64,000 bases of DNA, taken from Anisus vortex (lineage: Eukaryota; Mollusca; Gastropoda; Planorbidae). This document shows, in pieces, positions 9,017 to 20,150 of the stretch. Location of the stretch: positions 6,266,087-6,330,086 of the forward strand of contig OX421505.1 in NCBI GenBank assembly GCA_949126835.1, written 5' to 3'. Numbering within the stretch: position 1 is the first letter of the stretch; the number at the start of each line of letters is the position of its first letter. A program made the position numbers and the translations under genes. A model generated the notes under the pieces. It had not been told where the DNA came from and did not search any database. It saw only the letters and a program-made list of their open reading frames with translations.

Positions 9017-9775
9017 GCTGTCCTAATATGTCCTGTCCTTTTTATGCTAATTGTTTGTATTATTTTCAATTATACATCTTCTATACGGGCAATCATTTAT
9101 GGTTATTATAGCCATTATGTCAGACTGCAAGAGAGCAAAGGCGAAGAATAGCCATTATCACTATTGTCACTATTGTGTTTGTTATCAAAAAGGCTAATCG
9201 AACGTAATTACAGTTAGCCGTAATTTCATAAGTGCTAAACACTTGTTGTTTACCTAGGATAATTAAAGTGTTTTCTTTTAGCATTAGTTTTTTGTTGTTT
9301 ATGTAGGTAATGAATAAAAACAAATGCATGGAAACTATATCAATTGTAACTTATGTCTGAAGTAATTTTATTCACATTACTTGACATCTGTGTGGATGTC
9401 ATGACTTGTTACAGTTTATAGTCTTTCCCAGGTGACTGCGGTCAGAAAGAAGTAATTAGAAGGGAAATTATAGACAACCACGCTTATAGCAAAATGTCAA
9501 GTCAAAAATGAAACCATTGGATTTGCGTTAGACGCAAAAAACTTCTATATTAATATAGATCCTGTAACATATAAGATAAATTGACCATTAAATGAAATAA
9601 AGAATCCAGATAAATATAGTCTAGTGTTGTTGTTTTTTATAAATCTTTTACATGCATTTTTATACAATATACATTTTTTTTCTTCTATTTTTAATCAAAC
9701 TTTTTGAATTCACCTCTCGACTATTTAAGTCTGTGTTTGCAGTTGAACAAACATTAAGTAGGCCTACTTTGTTTG
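9017..9775 (+). repeat. Array module X, copy 1
   Basis: No gene seen. The sequence recurs at 15540-16150, including the shared stretch GCGTTAGACGCAA and the sequence up to the SINE tail. Confidence 0.7.
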
Positions 9776-9895
9776 TGTATGGGGCAGGGTGGCCGAGTGA
9801 ATCCACTAGTATGTCGTGACCACAAAAACTGGTGAATGCTGCTTCATCGGCACTATTATCAATTTTGTCGGACGGGTATTTTTCTTGACATTTTA
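9776..9895 (+). repeat. tRNA-derived SINE, 3' domain
   Basis: It has GTGGCCGAGTG-like sequence, then the conserved SINE body (AAACTGGTGAATGCTGC and GTCGGACGGGTA). The head is truncated relative to the copy at 34306. Confidence 0.6.
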
Positions 9896-10440
9896 AATAA
9901 ATAGCATTCACTTTGTATAAAAAGAGGCCATAAGAGTTATAATGATGAAGACAAAAAGTATGGTCTCTGGACGAGGCATTCATGAATGGACTTTACAATA
10001 ATATGTTTTACAGTATATTGGACGAAAGTGATATTTGACGATGGTCGAAGAATGCATGCAAGTATTACAGCCACAGTCCACGATAAACCATACATTAATT
10101 ACATTCAGGGCCTGACTTTGAACCGTTGAGGCCCATATGGTATTACGGTTCTCTAGCGTACAGACGGTCCGGAGGCCCAGTTCGGGGTTGAAAGGCCAGA
10201 ATAGGTGTCAAACATTAGATGCGGGAAAATTTAAAACCACTGGACATTGTCCTGGACTCACAATTTCTTAGTTTGCTTTTGCCACCGAAACTTGCAAACT
10301 CTGACCTACCGGATCAAATTGCGCAATTGTAGGAATGGTGCAGAGAACAACAGAAACCCCTTTTTAATGGTTTCATAGACCTGACTAAGTCACTTAAAAA
10401 TAATTCATCAAATTCATAATGTAAGCTCAGAGAGCTTTTC
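9896..10440 (+). repeat. Array module U, copy 1
   Basis: No gene. A conserved noncoding module found again at 16270, 19990/22131, 25530, 34590 and 53030. It ends in the dead RT fragment around AACAGAAACCCC at 10350. Confidence 0.75.
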
Positions 10441-10808
10441 ACATATAACTAATAAGACATGCATATAATGTAATATTAAAACAAGGGTCAAAAAAATTAT
10501 TAGTAAAGGTAAATTATTAAATAATGTGATTTTGAGGTTATGTTTTTTAATGTAACAATAAAAGAGCACATAAACAAGTTTAAAAAAAGTAAAAAAAATA
10601 TATATATAAACTCTGCATTTTCTATTACAATTGGATTGATTCATCACCTCATGTATACATATATAGCTCAGTACCATAAAATGCACTTATCTAATTGTAA
10701 AGGTCCGGTATTTTCTACTACAATGTAATTGCTTAATTACTCAATATATATATATATGTATCTCAGTGGTCCATCCTAGCAGCCTTACTGCATTATAAAA
10801 TTGATTTG

Positions 10809-10915
10809 ATTCTCAATGTGATTGAGAATTCTAAAAAATAGCTTTATAAGTCATAGCCGATACTGTGCGTATAATTAAACGGATTGGATATCTTGTCATC
10901 ATACTACTTGGGTAG
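10809..10915 (+). other. Hairpin / variable segment / hairpin, copy 2
   Basis: L hairpin at 10809-10829 (stem ATTCTCAA/TTGAGAAT, loop TGTGA), variable bases 10839-10880, and R hairpin CTAC-TTGG-GTAG at 10904-10915. Confidence 0.75.
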
Positions 10916-10962
10916 ATAATGTAGTGTTTACAAGTGTACATTTAAATTATTTTGTCATAAAA

Positions 10963-12099
10963 TCAATCTATATAATTACCGTGAGTTTGTTGATATGTTT
11001 GTTTATATATATATATATCAATTCAATATATATAATTACAGTGAGTTTGTTTGTTTATATAATTATATATATATGGTTGTCCCCTATAGGCGCGTAAGCC
11101 GTTTGACTATTAAGGCCAAAAAATAAATTTATAAATTGGAAACGTCCTCCGATAAAGAATTTTATTTTATGACTTATAATCATGAATGTGTTAATTTTAT
11201 AAATCAAAAAAAGTATATCCAGCTATACAAATAAAATAATATAACCGTACATAGCAAATGGCCGTTTCCGTTTATTTACTATATTGAACGCGAGATACAC
11301 TATGTTTAATGCGAGGTTCTTTTAAAGTTTTCCCAATTCTGCTGTTGTTTTGTAATGTGGCGAGACCTTTTTTAAAAGTTACGCACCGCAATTTGGCTTG
11401 GAGAGTTTGAATGGTGTACTTTAAAACTTTTGTATTTGTGTTTTTTGTTCTTTTAGATAGTATATTATTGTTAATTTAATATTATTAATAACAAGCTATG
11501 TCAACACAACTGTTCGCTACATTTTAATATATAATTAAAATTATCTTAAAAAAACCGGACGAGCCTTTCGGCTCTTGTGTCCAGGGCGTAACGCTTAGGA
11601 TTGAGCAATCTCTGTCCGGGCTCCAGCCACCAAACGACACGCCGAAGGCCGTGTAACAGGGAAGGTTTCCGCTGCCCAGCGATCGTTCACTACGGTTCCC
11701 CTAAAGATTATTATCGTGGTGGCTCGCCAGTAAACCTGCACTGTCACCAAGTAGCACAAATCCTATACTATAGGTACATGCATCAAGCACGGGGTGTTTC
11801 TCGAGACGGGATTGCATCGTCCATTGTTTCCTCCCCACCGAGACCAGTGACCTCTCGGCAGTGTAATGGATCTCGGACCCGCTGCGGGGGCTGTACCCCA
11901 TGCGTTCGCCCGCCGGTGTATTTTTAATGGGAATGTATCGGCGGTTTACACACTACGCCAGTCAAAAACAAAAACTAAATACCGAAAAGAAACGTTTTCA
12001 CTCCAGTTTTTATTGTAATATTGTCTTTTGTCTTACTCTCTTAACAAAGCCTATTGCAGTCATTCTTTTCTCCGTCATTTTGACGGGCATAACCACTAG
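10963..12099 (+). mobile_element. Non-autonomous Helitron
   Basis: It starts TCAATCTATATAATTACC and ends with the hairpin CCGTCA-TTT-TGACGG, then a short spacer and CTAG, inserted between A and T. These are the three Helitron hallmarks: 5' TC, a 3' hairpin before CTRR, and an A/T target. The empty site is visible in sister R modules, where GTCATAAAA runs straight into TATTTATATAA. It has no helicase gene. A shorter copy lies at 51087-51646 and a fragment at about 57665-57930. Confidence 0.88.
11560..11935. other. GC-rich insert inside the Helitron
   Basis: About 375 bp of much higher GC content than the surrounding element, absent from the shorter copy at 51087. It contains open frames on both strands (108 and 66 aa) that I do not recognise. 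Helitrons often pick up foreign fragments, so this may be captured sequence. Confidence 0.5.
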
Positions 12100-12540
12100 T
12101 ATTATACAATTTTCAACTTTTTTTCGTAGTTTGATCCCTTTATAGCTTAAAGTTGCAAGCCATTTATTATTTTATATTTCGAAAAAAATGAAATCAACTT
12201 AAAAAAAATTGTTAGTAATATTGACCTAAAAAAAAACGGTTTTATTATCTCCCTTTCGTTTAATGTATATTTCCTAATGTGTTTCTATCTATGTTCAAGT
12301 GCTAGTGACCTCTTTGTCGCCTTAAAAAAGCTTTCACGTGCGATACAATCTCCTCAACCATAACCAAGCACCTGAAAGTAGACTAAATGCCTAGCAGTTA
12401 AGAATAGCAGACGACTTTCCTAAGCAGCTTCCTTCCAGATTTATCCGCAAATTGGCACTTTTTGATGCTAAGTTAAGTATTTGAATTTATTATATTTAAC
12501 TTGCTGCATTTTAAAATCGTCCATATCCCTCCTATTGAAA
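12100..12540 (+). repeat. Array modules R and S, unit 2
   Basis: No gene. The R module resumes after the Helitron. S includes GACCTCTTTGTCG and AGAATAGCAGACGACTTTCC, shared with 17640, 25240, 37850, 52750 and 59215. Confidence 0.75.
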
Positions 12541-12745
12541 CAGTGGCGTAGCTAGGGAAGGGTGAGGGGGGTCCAAATTCGAAAGTCTCCACCGGGCCCT
12601 TACTTGAGAGGGGGGGGGGGCAAAGGCGTATCCGAATTGTGTTTTTCTCATTTCATAATGTCGAATGTCAATATGCAGGACCCCTTAAGAGGCCAAGCTC
12701 CCCCCCCACCCCACCCCGGCCCCCAAATCCATAGCAACGGCACTG
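12541..12745 (+). mobile_element. hAT-type MITE (205 bp)
   Basis: Ends CAGTGGCGTAGCTAGG and (reverse complement) CAGTGCCGTTGCTATGG. It is flanked by 8-bp near-duplicates TATTGAAA and AATTGAAA. The empty site is seen at 59420. A CAGTG terminus and an 8-bp duplication are typical of hAT. Confidence 0.85.
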
Positions 12746-12779
12746 AATTGAAAAGAGATCCAGATTTAAGTAGATGGTA

Positions 12780-13240
12780 GCAATATTAAGCAAATCAGGA
12801 TCGATGAGATGAATGATTTGAATATCTAGTCTTTGGTTTAAAAAAAAACCGCTTTTAATGTAACAGAATGTACTTATGAAAAGGCTCGTCTATCCATCTA
12901 TCTATTTATTTATCTATCTATCAATCTATCAATCTATCTATCCGTCTATCCGTCTGTCCGTCTGTCCGTCTGTCCGTCTATCTGTCTATATGTCTATCTG
13001 TCTATCTGTCCGTCTGTCCGTCCGTCCGTTCATCTGTCGATCTGTCTATTCGTCTGTCCGTCTGTCCGTCTGTCCGTCTATCTGTCTATCTGTCTATCTG
13101 TCTATCTGTCTATCTGTCTATCTGTCTATCTGTCTATCTGTCTATCTGTCTATCTGTCTATCTGTCTATCTGTCTATCTGTCTATCTGTCTATCTGTCTA
13201 TCTGTCTATCTGTCTATCTGTCTATCTGTCTGTCTGTCTA

Positions 13241-13283
<43 letters not shown>

Positions 13284-13445
13284 GTCTATCTGTCTATCTG
13301 TCTATCTGTCTATCTGTCTATCTGTCTATCTGTCTATCTGTCTAACTGTCTATCTGTCTATCTGTCTATCTGTCTATCTGTCTATCTGTCTATCTGTCTT
13401 TCTGTCTATCTGTCTATCTGTCTATCTGTCTATCTTTCTATATGC
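12780..13445 (+). repeat. Module T with long TCTA/TCTG microsatellite
   Basis: Conserved lead-in sequence (ATGTACTTATGAAAA), then about 560 bp of TCTATCTGTC-type repeats. The microsatellite sits at the same place in units at 17998, 38460, 47790 and 59570. Confidence 0.92.
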
Positions 13446-13648
13446 CTTTTGTTAGGTAAGTAGTTAAAGGTTTTGAAATTGTTTTTGTGGCAAGATATTC
13501 CAGTTTCAATGCAAATCCATTCCGGTGGTCTAACAGTTTAAATGCTGTTTGAACTTGTCCTTGTAAATGCTAGTTCAACTTACTGAAATGTCATTCAGAT
13601 AAAACATCGGATTCAACAGTCAGTTCTCCTCATCTTCCACTTTATTCG
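13446..13648 (+). repeat. Module W start
   Basis: Noncoding. It shares CAGTTTCAATGCAAATYC and TTCAACAGTCAGTTCTCCTC with 38560-38740. Confidence 0.65.
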
Positions 13649-13840
13649 TCTCTTATTCTATCTCTTGTTCTCTTATTCTATCTCTTGTTCTCTTATTCTA
13701 TCTCTTGTTCTCTTATTCTATCTCTTGTTCTCTTATTCTATCTCTTGTTCTCTTATTCTATCTCTTGTTCTCTTATTCTATCTCTTGTTCTCTTATTCTA
13801 TCTCTTGTTCTCTTATTCTATCTCTTGTTCTCTTATTCTA
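13649..13840. repeat. 20-bp tandem repeat, about 9.6 copies
   Basis: Perfect repeats of TCTTATTCTATCTCTTGTTC. Three overlapping long ORFs here are translations of the repeat and are not genes. Confidence 0.95.
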
Positions 13841-14138
13841 TCTTCATTGTCAATGTTTTTTTATCTTCATTTCTCTATTTCTCATTTTCACTTTTTTTTT
13901 CCTTGTACCCTATTACTCAATATTATTAACACATATCTCCTTTTCTCTCTTCTTTCTCTCTCCCTCTAACTCTCTCTCTGCCTCTCTCTCCCTATCTCTG
14001 TGTGTGTCTCTCTCTCTCTTTCTATTTTTTTTCTATGAATCTCTCTTTATATCTCTCTCTCATTCTCTCTATGTACCTATCTGTCTCTCCATCTCTTTCT
14101 TTCTTTCTCTCTTACTCTCTCTCGCTGTCTCTCTCACT

Positions 14139-14183
<45 letters not shown>

Positions 14184-14200
14184 TTCTCTCTCGTTTAAAA
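13841..14200. repeat. Pyrimidine-rich CT repeat tract
   Basis: Imperfect CTCTCT with a TGTGTG end. Equivalent tracts lie at 18240-18330, 38990-39140 and 47910-48005. The next 290 bases hold nothing recognisable. Confidence 0.85.
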
Positions 14201-14489
14201 GCTAACATAAAGGAAGTACACGACTAAATAAGCCTCGGATTTAACACATATCCTTTCAGTAGCCAAACTATCAAAGAAACTGTTTCATCCTGTAGTAGTT
14301 TGTTTTGTCATCAAGCAACACCTGTATTTCTTCTTAATGAGTAACCAATCTATTCAATCAATCAAGACTGAGTTATCGACCACTGGCTATATTACAGCAG
14401 ATTTACGTATTTACTCCTAATTTCCTCTAAGAAGGGGCTGAATTGCCTGTTTGTCATTGACTAGTTTAGAAACTATACAAGTAAGTAAA

Positions 14490-14725
14490 TTACCCGTCGG
14501 ACCGAATTGATCCATAGGTCCGATGACGCAGCGTTCACCAGTTTCTGTGGCCACGTCATACTAGGTGATTGTGTGCCCAGCACTACGCACAGCCGCCTTT
14601 ACTTACCCCAACTAAGGTCAGGTACCCATCAGAGCTGGGTAGACTCAGGGACACCCTCCAGACCCTGCACCAGGATTCTGGACCTTTGGCTCGCCAGTCG
14701 AACGCGCTGACGCTAGGCTACCGTT
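14490..14725 (-). repeat. tRNA-derived SINE
   Basis: Read on the minus strand it has a degenerate tRNA head, then GCTCTGATGGGTACCTGACC, GAAACTGGTGAACGCTGC and GTCCGACGGGTA at the end. The same layout is at 48269-48510 and, on the + strand, at 19228 and 34306. Confidence 0.7.
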
Positions 14726-14764
14726 ATTGTAAAAGTTGATTCCGGCTTTAGAAATTCTCTGTTG

Positions 14765-14976
14765 CAGAGGTAGTCAACCTACGGCACGCGTGCCACACTT
14801 GACACGCGGAGCTATTTTCAATGTCACGCTGAAAACTCTCAGAAAGGTACTACAAGTCACTTCTTCAAGAAACTTGAAGTGCTAAAACAGGATGATTTTA
14901 ATTAAGGATGTTGGCACAAAGGGTGAATTAGAAATCTAACTTAGGCACACTATTGTCAAACGGTTGCCGGCCATTG
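14765..14976. mobile_element. hAT-like MITE, CAGAGGT...CATTG ends
   Basis: Termini CAGAGGTAGTCAACC and GGTTGCCGGCCATTG are inverted copies of each other. The flanks CTCTGTTG and ATCTATTG agree at 6 of 8 positions. Sisters lie at 28695, 48617 and 57315. Confidence 0.65.
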
Positions 14977-15299
14977 ATCTATTGGAAGAAAACTCCAAGG
15001 AATCTTGTCACAAGTTTACTATGGCTGAACTAAGACCTTAATATCATTGGCTTAACTAAGACCTTAATATCATTGGCTTAACTAAGACCTGAATATCATT
15101 AACTTAACTAAGACCTGAATATCATGCCTTGGGTAGCGAGAAAAAGCTGAACGTAGTGTCACAGGTCCCTAAAGGCATAATTAGTCCGACGGGATACTTT
15201 TTGTTTTTACTATTAAGACCACTATAAAAGCAACATTAAAAAAAAGTATATATTATATAGCTGTCCTTACAATAAGGAACAAACAAATGATATACTTAG

Positions 15300-15530
15300 G
15301 AAACTTCTATGGGGAAAATGGAAAAGAAAGACTAGCTTTGTGTGGGAAGATATCTGGTAGAAGAGACAGAGGAAGATAAAGAATAACATACGTGGAAAGC
15401 CTGGACGAATGGGCAACAAACAATAGCTGTAAGCAGTAACGACTTCCTTGAAACAGCTAACAACCGAGAGAAATGAAGAGTCATGATCGCCGATATCTGT
15501 TCCAGACCTGACATCTGATGATGATAGCTG
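15300..15530 (+). pseudogene. Non-LTR ORF2 C-terminal remnant
   Basis: With frame changes it encodes a LINE C-terminus: a GRRDRGRQR-like basic part, DEWATNNSC, FLETANNRE and VMIADICSRPDI, then a short GAT tail. Stops interrupt it. Similar remnants are at 30195-30335 and 33270-33400. The 320 bases upstream hold a short direct repeat (ACTAAGACCTTAATATCATTGGCTT). Confidence 0.6.
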
Positions 15531-15539
15531 TCCTCAGAT

Positions 15540-16700
15540 TTACACCTTCTCGTATATTACATTGAGGACAAAACATAAAAAGAAAAAATCGAATTGTTTG
15601 TATTATTTTCAATTTTCCATTTTCTATACGGGTAATGATTTCTGGTTATTATAGCCTACAAAAGAGCATAGTGCTGTGCAGACTGGCTAAAAGAAGAAGA
15701 AGAATAGCCATTATCACTATTGTTGCTAGTAATTTTATTCCCATTAGTTGACATTTATGTGGATGTCAAGACTTGTTACGATTTATTGTCTTTGCCAGGA
15801 TGACTGCGGTCAGATAATATTAATTAGAAGGGAAATTTATACACCAAGCTTCCTGCAAAATGCAAGACAAAAACTGAAACCATTGGATTTGCGTTAGACG
15901 CAATAAACTTCTATATAAATAGAGAGCCTGTAAAATATAAGATAAATGGAGCATTAAATGAAATAAAGAACCCAGATAAATATAGTCTAGTGTTAATGAA
16001 CAGTAATAAATAAATAATAATAGTGTTTATAAATCTTTTATATGTATTTTCATACAGTAAACATTTTTTGTTCAATTGTCACTTAAACTTTTCAAATTCA
16101 CCTCTCGACTCTTTAAGTCTATATTTCCAGTTGAAATAAACATTAAGTACGTTGATTGTGTGTGGGGCAAGGTTGACGAGTGAATCCACTAGTATAACGT
16201 GAACACAGAAACTGGTGAACGCTGCCTCATCGGCCCTATGATCAATTGGGTCCGACGGGTACTTTACTTGAACAGTATAAATAAATAGTATTTCAGTTCG
16301 TATGAAAAGGGATCATAAGATAATGATCATGACAAAAAGTATGATCTCTCGACGTAGCATTCATGATTCATGAATGGACTTGTCAATAATATGTTTTACA
16401 AGAAGACGGACGAAAGTATATTTGAGGAATGTTATATCGTACAAGCAAGTATTACAGCCACGTCGAACGATAAACCAGACATTATTTACATTCAGGGCCT
16501 TAAGTAGAACCGTTGAGGCCCATATGGTATTACGGTACTCTAGCGTACAGAAGGTCCGGAGGCTCAATTCGTGGTTGCAAGGCTAGGATAGGTGTCAAAC
16601 ATTAGATGTGGACAAATTTAAAACCACTGGACATTGTCCTTGCCTAACAATTTCTTAGTTTGCTTTTGCCACCGAAACTCGCAAACTCTGGCCACCCTAC
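15540..16700 (+). repeat. Array modules X, SINE tail and U, unit 3
   Basis: X copy 2 runs to about 16150. The SINE 3' domain (GAAACTGGTGAACGCTGCC) is at 16160-16270 and the U module goes to about 16690. No gene. Confidence 0.7.
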
Positions 16701-16885
16701 AAAATATGTATAAATTAAAGTAAAAAAAAAATTCATATGAAATATATTCAGGTTTTCATCTTGAGTACTTGCCAGTCCCCTGGATTTTCAACTAATTTTA
16801 GGTTTATAAGATTACATCTGTTTAAGATATATAGAACCAATGTGGACCGTAGTCACCCCATATTACTGTACTTAATATTTGTTTG

Positions 16886-17002
16886 ATTCTCAATGTAATT
16901 GAGAATTCTAATAAACAGTCATGTAAGCGTTGACAGTGTTAAGGGCCTAAAAAGTGTCAAAACAGTTTTTAAACGGAATTTATTTACAAACTACTTGGGT
17001 AG
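16886..17002 (+). other. Hairpin / variable segment / hairpin, copy 3
   Basis: L hairpin 16886-16906 with loop TGTAA, a variable segment of about 60 bases (longest of the set), and R hairpin CTAC-TTGG-GTAG at 16991-17002. Confidence 0.7.
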
Positions 17003-17920
17003 TTAATGTAATGTTATAAAATGTACATATTTATTCTTTAGTCAAATTATATTTATGTAATGTTCAAATAATTTTCATAGTCTGATCCTTTTAAAGCTAT
17101 TAGTTTCTAGCTGTTTATTATTTTATATTATACAAAATGAAAAAAATGTGTTATTAGTATTAACCTAAAAAAAACGTTTTATTAACTCCCTTTTGTTAAA
17201 TGTCTGATTCCTAATTAGTTTGTCAAACAAGTTATGTTTTGTAATATAACTACTATTACTGATTAATTAATGTTTCTTTATACAAATCCAGCATTATAGT
17301 TATCATTTTAATATTTAATTAGAGGTCTAAAATAAATTTAGGTTAAACATTAACAAATATAAATAAGCATTTTCTGCTTTAAATATTTGTCGATTTAAGG
17401 AGTTAGCTTTTTAAACATTATAAATTATATTAATTACAATTTATAATCTAGTAAAAAAGACTCTTATATTTATTAAAGTAAGAAAACAAAAAAAAATATA
17501 TTTTAGAATTACTTATATTTAAGTTTAATCAGAGAAGATGATCATAAGAACTATATTAAATATCATTAGCCTGAATCTACTAATGAGCGCCTTGTCATTC
17601 AATGCTCTTCTCTAATTGTTCAAGTCAGGCACATATTTAGTCACTTCTGAGTGTTCAAGTGCAAGTGACCTCTTTGTCGGCTTAACAAAGCTTTCTTATG
17701 CGATACAATATGTTCAACCAGAACTAGAACCTAAAAGAAGACTGAATGCCTAGCAGTTGAGAATAGCAGACGACTTTCCTAAGCAGCTTCCATCCAGATT
17801 TATCCGCAAATTGGTACCTTTTTATGCTCAGTATTTGAATTTCTTATATTTAACTTGCTGCATTTTAAAATCGTCAATATCCTTCCACCTTTAAAAAAAG
17901 ATCAAGATTGAAGTAGGTAG
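17003..17920 (+). repeat. Array modules R and S, unit 3
   Basis: An uninterrupted copy of R and S, useful as the empty-site reference for the insertions at 10963, 12541, 36942 and 37917. No gene. Confidence 0.75.
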
Positions 17921-17929
17921 TATAATATA

Positions 17930-18340
17930 AAAGCAAACTAGGCTCGGTGAGATGAATGATTTGAAAATAGTCTTAGTTAAAAAAAACTCTGATTTAAATG
18001 CATCAGTATGTGCTTATGGAAAAAGCTCGTCCATCCATCTATCTACCTATCTATCTGTCTATCTATATATCTATCTACATGCCTATATATCTATCCTTAT
18101 ATTTGCCTTTGATTAGGGAAGTAGTTAATTGTCTCTCTCTATATATGTATATCCTCACCATAAATAGCCTTTATATATATATCTATCTTCCTTTTATTCG
18201 TCTCTCTTTCTTTCTCTATTGCCACTGTTTTTCTCTTCATTTCTCTATTTCTCATTTTCACTTTTTCTCTCCCTCTGTCTCTCTCTGTCTCTCTGTCTCT
18301 CTGTCTCTCTGTCTCTCTCTCTCTTTTACACTCACACAAA
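17930..18340 (+). repeat. Module T, microsatellite and CT tract, unit 3
   Basis: ATGCATCAGTATGTGCTTAT lead-in, a short TCTA microsatellite (18020-18110), and a CTCTGT tract (18260-18330). Confidence 0.85.
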
Positions 18341-19083
18341 CAAACAACCTCCCTCGTTCTCAAACTCACTCACTCCCTGCCTTGAATTTTTTTATTGCTT
18401 ATGCAACTAAGCCAGCGGCGTAACTAGGGTGAGTGCTCCTGGGGGTTCGTAAATGAGCTTGACCTCCATTTTGCTGTCTAGTTTTATTCATGAGTTGGCC
18501 CTGGCTGACGTGGAGGGTAAGACAGTCATTTTTGTGTGTGTTGATATCATTGTTTCTCTAAATGTATTTTTCAAATAATTTTGGCAGCAAGTTTTTTTTA
18601 AATTAGGTTTTAAAACAATCAGTTTAGCGCCTATTTAGAAAAAAATAATATTAAATAGTATCATTTTTCAGTGTACTAGACATACTAAGGGCTTATAAAT
18701 ATTTATCAATGGAAAAAAAAACACACAATATTTGCAAAGTAGAAAATGAGTTTATTTACATAATAAAAGGAATAGAAATGATTGAGATATAGGAATATAA
18801 AACAGCACCAACATTTTTAATTTTCATCTTTACAGGTTGGGCCAATGATTTGAGCGGTAAATCTGCTAATAATACGTATCGAACATATGCTATATTTATT
18901 TGCTTTGTCTTATGTGTGTAAAGTTTTTAATTTAATAATAAGTTTCATATTTGTTAGCCTAAACATTATATCTGTGTTCTTGCTTGTTTGTTGCTCAATT
19001 TTAAATGTGCACTTGGTGAAGTCTTTAGAGATTTGTGCTGGTTTTACTAATTATTAAAGAATTATGTCAAGAATAAATAATTT
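18341..19083 (+). repeat. Module W, unit 3
   Basis: Noncoding. It matches 39160-39690 plus 40770-41480, with the break in that copy caused by inserted elements. No gene. Confidence 0.7.
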
Positions 19084-19087
19084 TTAA

Positions 19088-19160
19088 CCCTTACAGTCCC
19101 GGGTGCGTATATAGCGGAACTGAAGGCAGCATAGATAGAAGTGGGTCGGTACGGGAAGGG
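19088..19160. mobile_element. 73-bp micro-MITE with TTAA target
   Basis: TTAA-CCCTT...AAGGG-TTAA: short inverted ends and a TTAA on both sides, as in piggyBac-type elements. A sister with a damaged left end is at about 35386-35453 and shares the core GGCAGCATAGATAGAAGT. Confidence 0.7.
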
Positions 19161-19227
19161 TTAAATCTGATTCTTAATATTGTCTAACCACCTAAGAAAA
19201 AAATATTTTAGAAAAATTAACTTGACG

Positions 19228-19500
19228 TGTTAATGGTGCACGTTAGACGAGCGGCAGCGCGTTCTCCTGACGTTTCCAATGCCCTTGGTTTAAATTATTG
19301 TGAAGGTTACGATTCTTTTCCAAAAGTGTCCCTTAGTCTACCAATCTCTGTTGAGTACCTGACATTAGTTGGCAAAAATTAAAAGCGACTGGCTACACAT
19401 CCCCTAGTATGCCGTGACCACGGTAACTGGTGAACGCTGCTTCATCGGCCCTATGATCAATTTGTTCCGACGGGTACTTTTCTTGAACAGTTTAAATAAA
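19228..19500 (+). repeat. tRNA-derived SINE
   Basis: The tRNA-like head (GACGAGCGGCAGCGCG) with B-box region CCTTGGTTTAAAT, then ACGGTAACTGGTGAACGCTGC and the 3' GACGGGTACTTTTCTTGA. Confidence 0.7.
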
Positions 19501-20150
19501 TAGCATTCACTTTGTATAAAAAGGGAACATAAGAGTTATAATGATGAATGTTGATGTCCTAAATTACTGTTGGACCATCAATCAGATTAATCAGTCTCTT
19601 CAGAGAGTATTTGCTACAGTTGCTGAATTATTGTCTATCAAACATTGAACAGACGACTTCACAATATATATTTGAACTTGTAAATTAATAAAGGAACTCC
19701 TTGTTGCAGCATATGTAATTTATTAATATTATTAGATAATACTTCACATCCAATGAAAAACAATCACATATTATAATAGCTACATAATAATACACATTTT
19801 TATTAAAATGGTCTCTGAGTCTATATTTATGCGAGCGTTCCTTGTAAGTTATGAGAAAAGACTGACGAGTAAGCGTGGGCAGTCACATGACTCTACACTT
19901 CCGATATAGGTTTTCTTAATATCCAAAAATGGGTTTTATTTCGACTTTTTAATTGTTAATTTAGTCACTACCTATATATATTATTTACTTGCTCCATAGC
20001 AATGAAGACAAAAAGAATGGTCTCTGGATGAAGTATTCATGAATGAACGTTACAATAATATGTTTTACAGAAGTATTGGACGAAAGTAGTATTAGAGGAA
20101 TTTCGAAGAATGCATGCACGGATTATAGCCACATCGCACAATAATTCATA
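19501..20150 (+). repeat. Module U, unit 4, left part
   Basis: U sequence with an extra block at about 19555-20000 of unknown origin. It is split at 20150 by the next element and resumes at 22131. No gene. Confidence 0.6.

Noticed and set aside
8845..9151. Three ORFs giving poly-Ile, poly-Asp and poly-Met/Ile
   Set aside because: Translations of the GAT/AATGAT microsatellite in different frames.
10660..10790. tRNA gene from TAGCTCAGTGG
   Set aside because: No acceptor stem pairing and no proper B box; the sequence is part of module L and repeats in every unit.
11601..11927. 108-aa ORF in the Helitron's GC-rich insert
   Set aside because: Not recognised, and an antisense ORF of similar quality overlaps it. 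Reported as possible captured DNA rather than as a gene.
12876..13463. 195-aa ORF of SVYLSICL repeats
   Set aside because: Translation of the TCTA/TCTG microsatellite; its octamer-like period keeps one frame open.
13665..14205. Overlapping ORFs with FSYSISCSLILSLVLL repeats
   Set aside because: A 20-bp tandem repeat translated in three frames, continuing into a CT tract.
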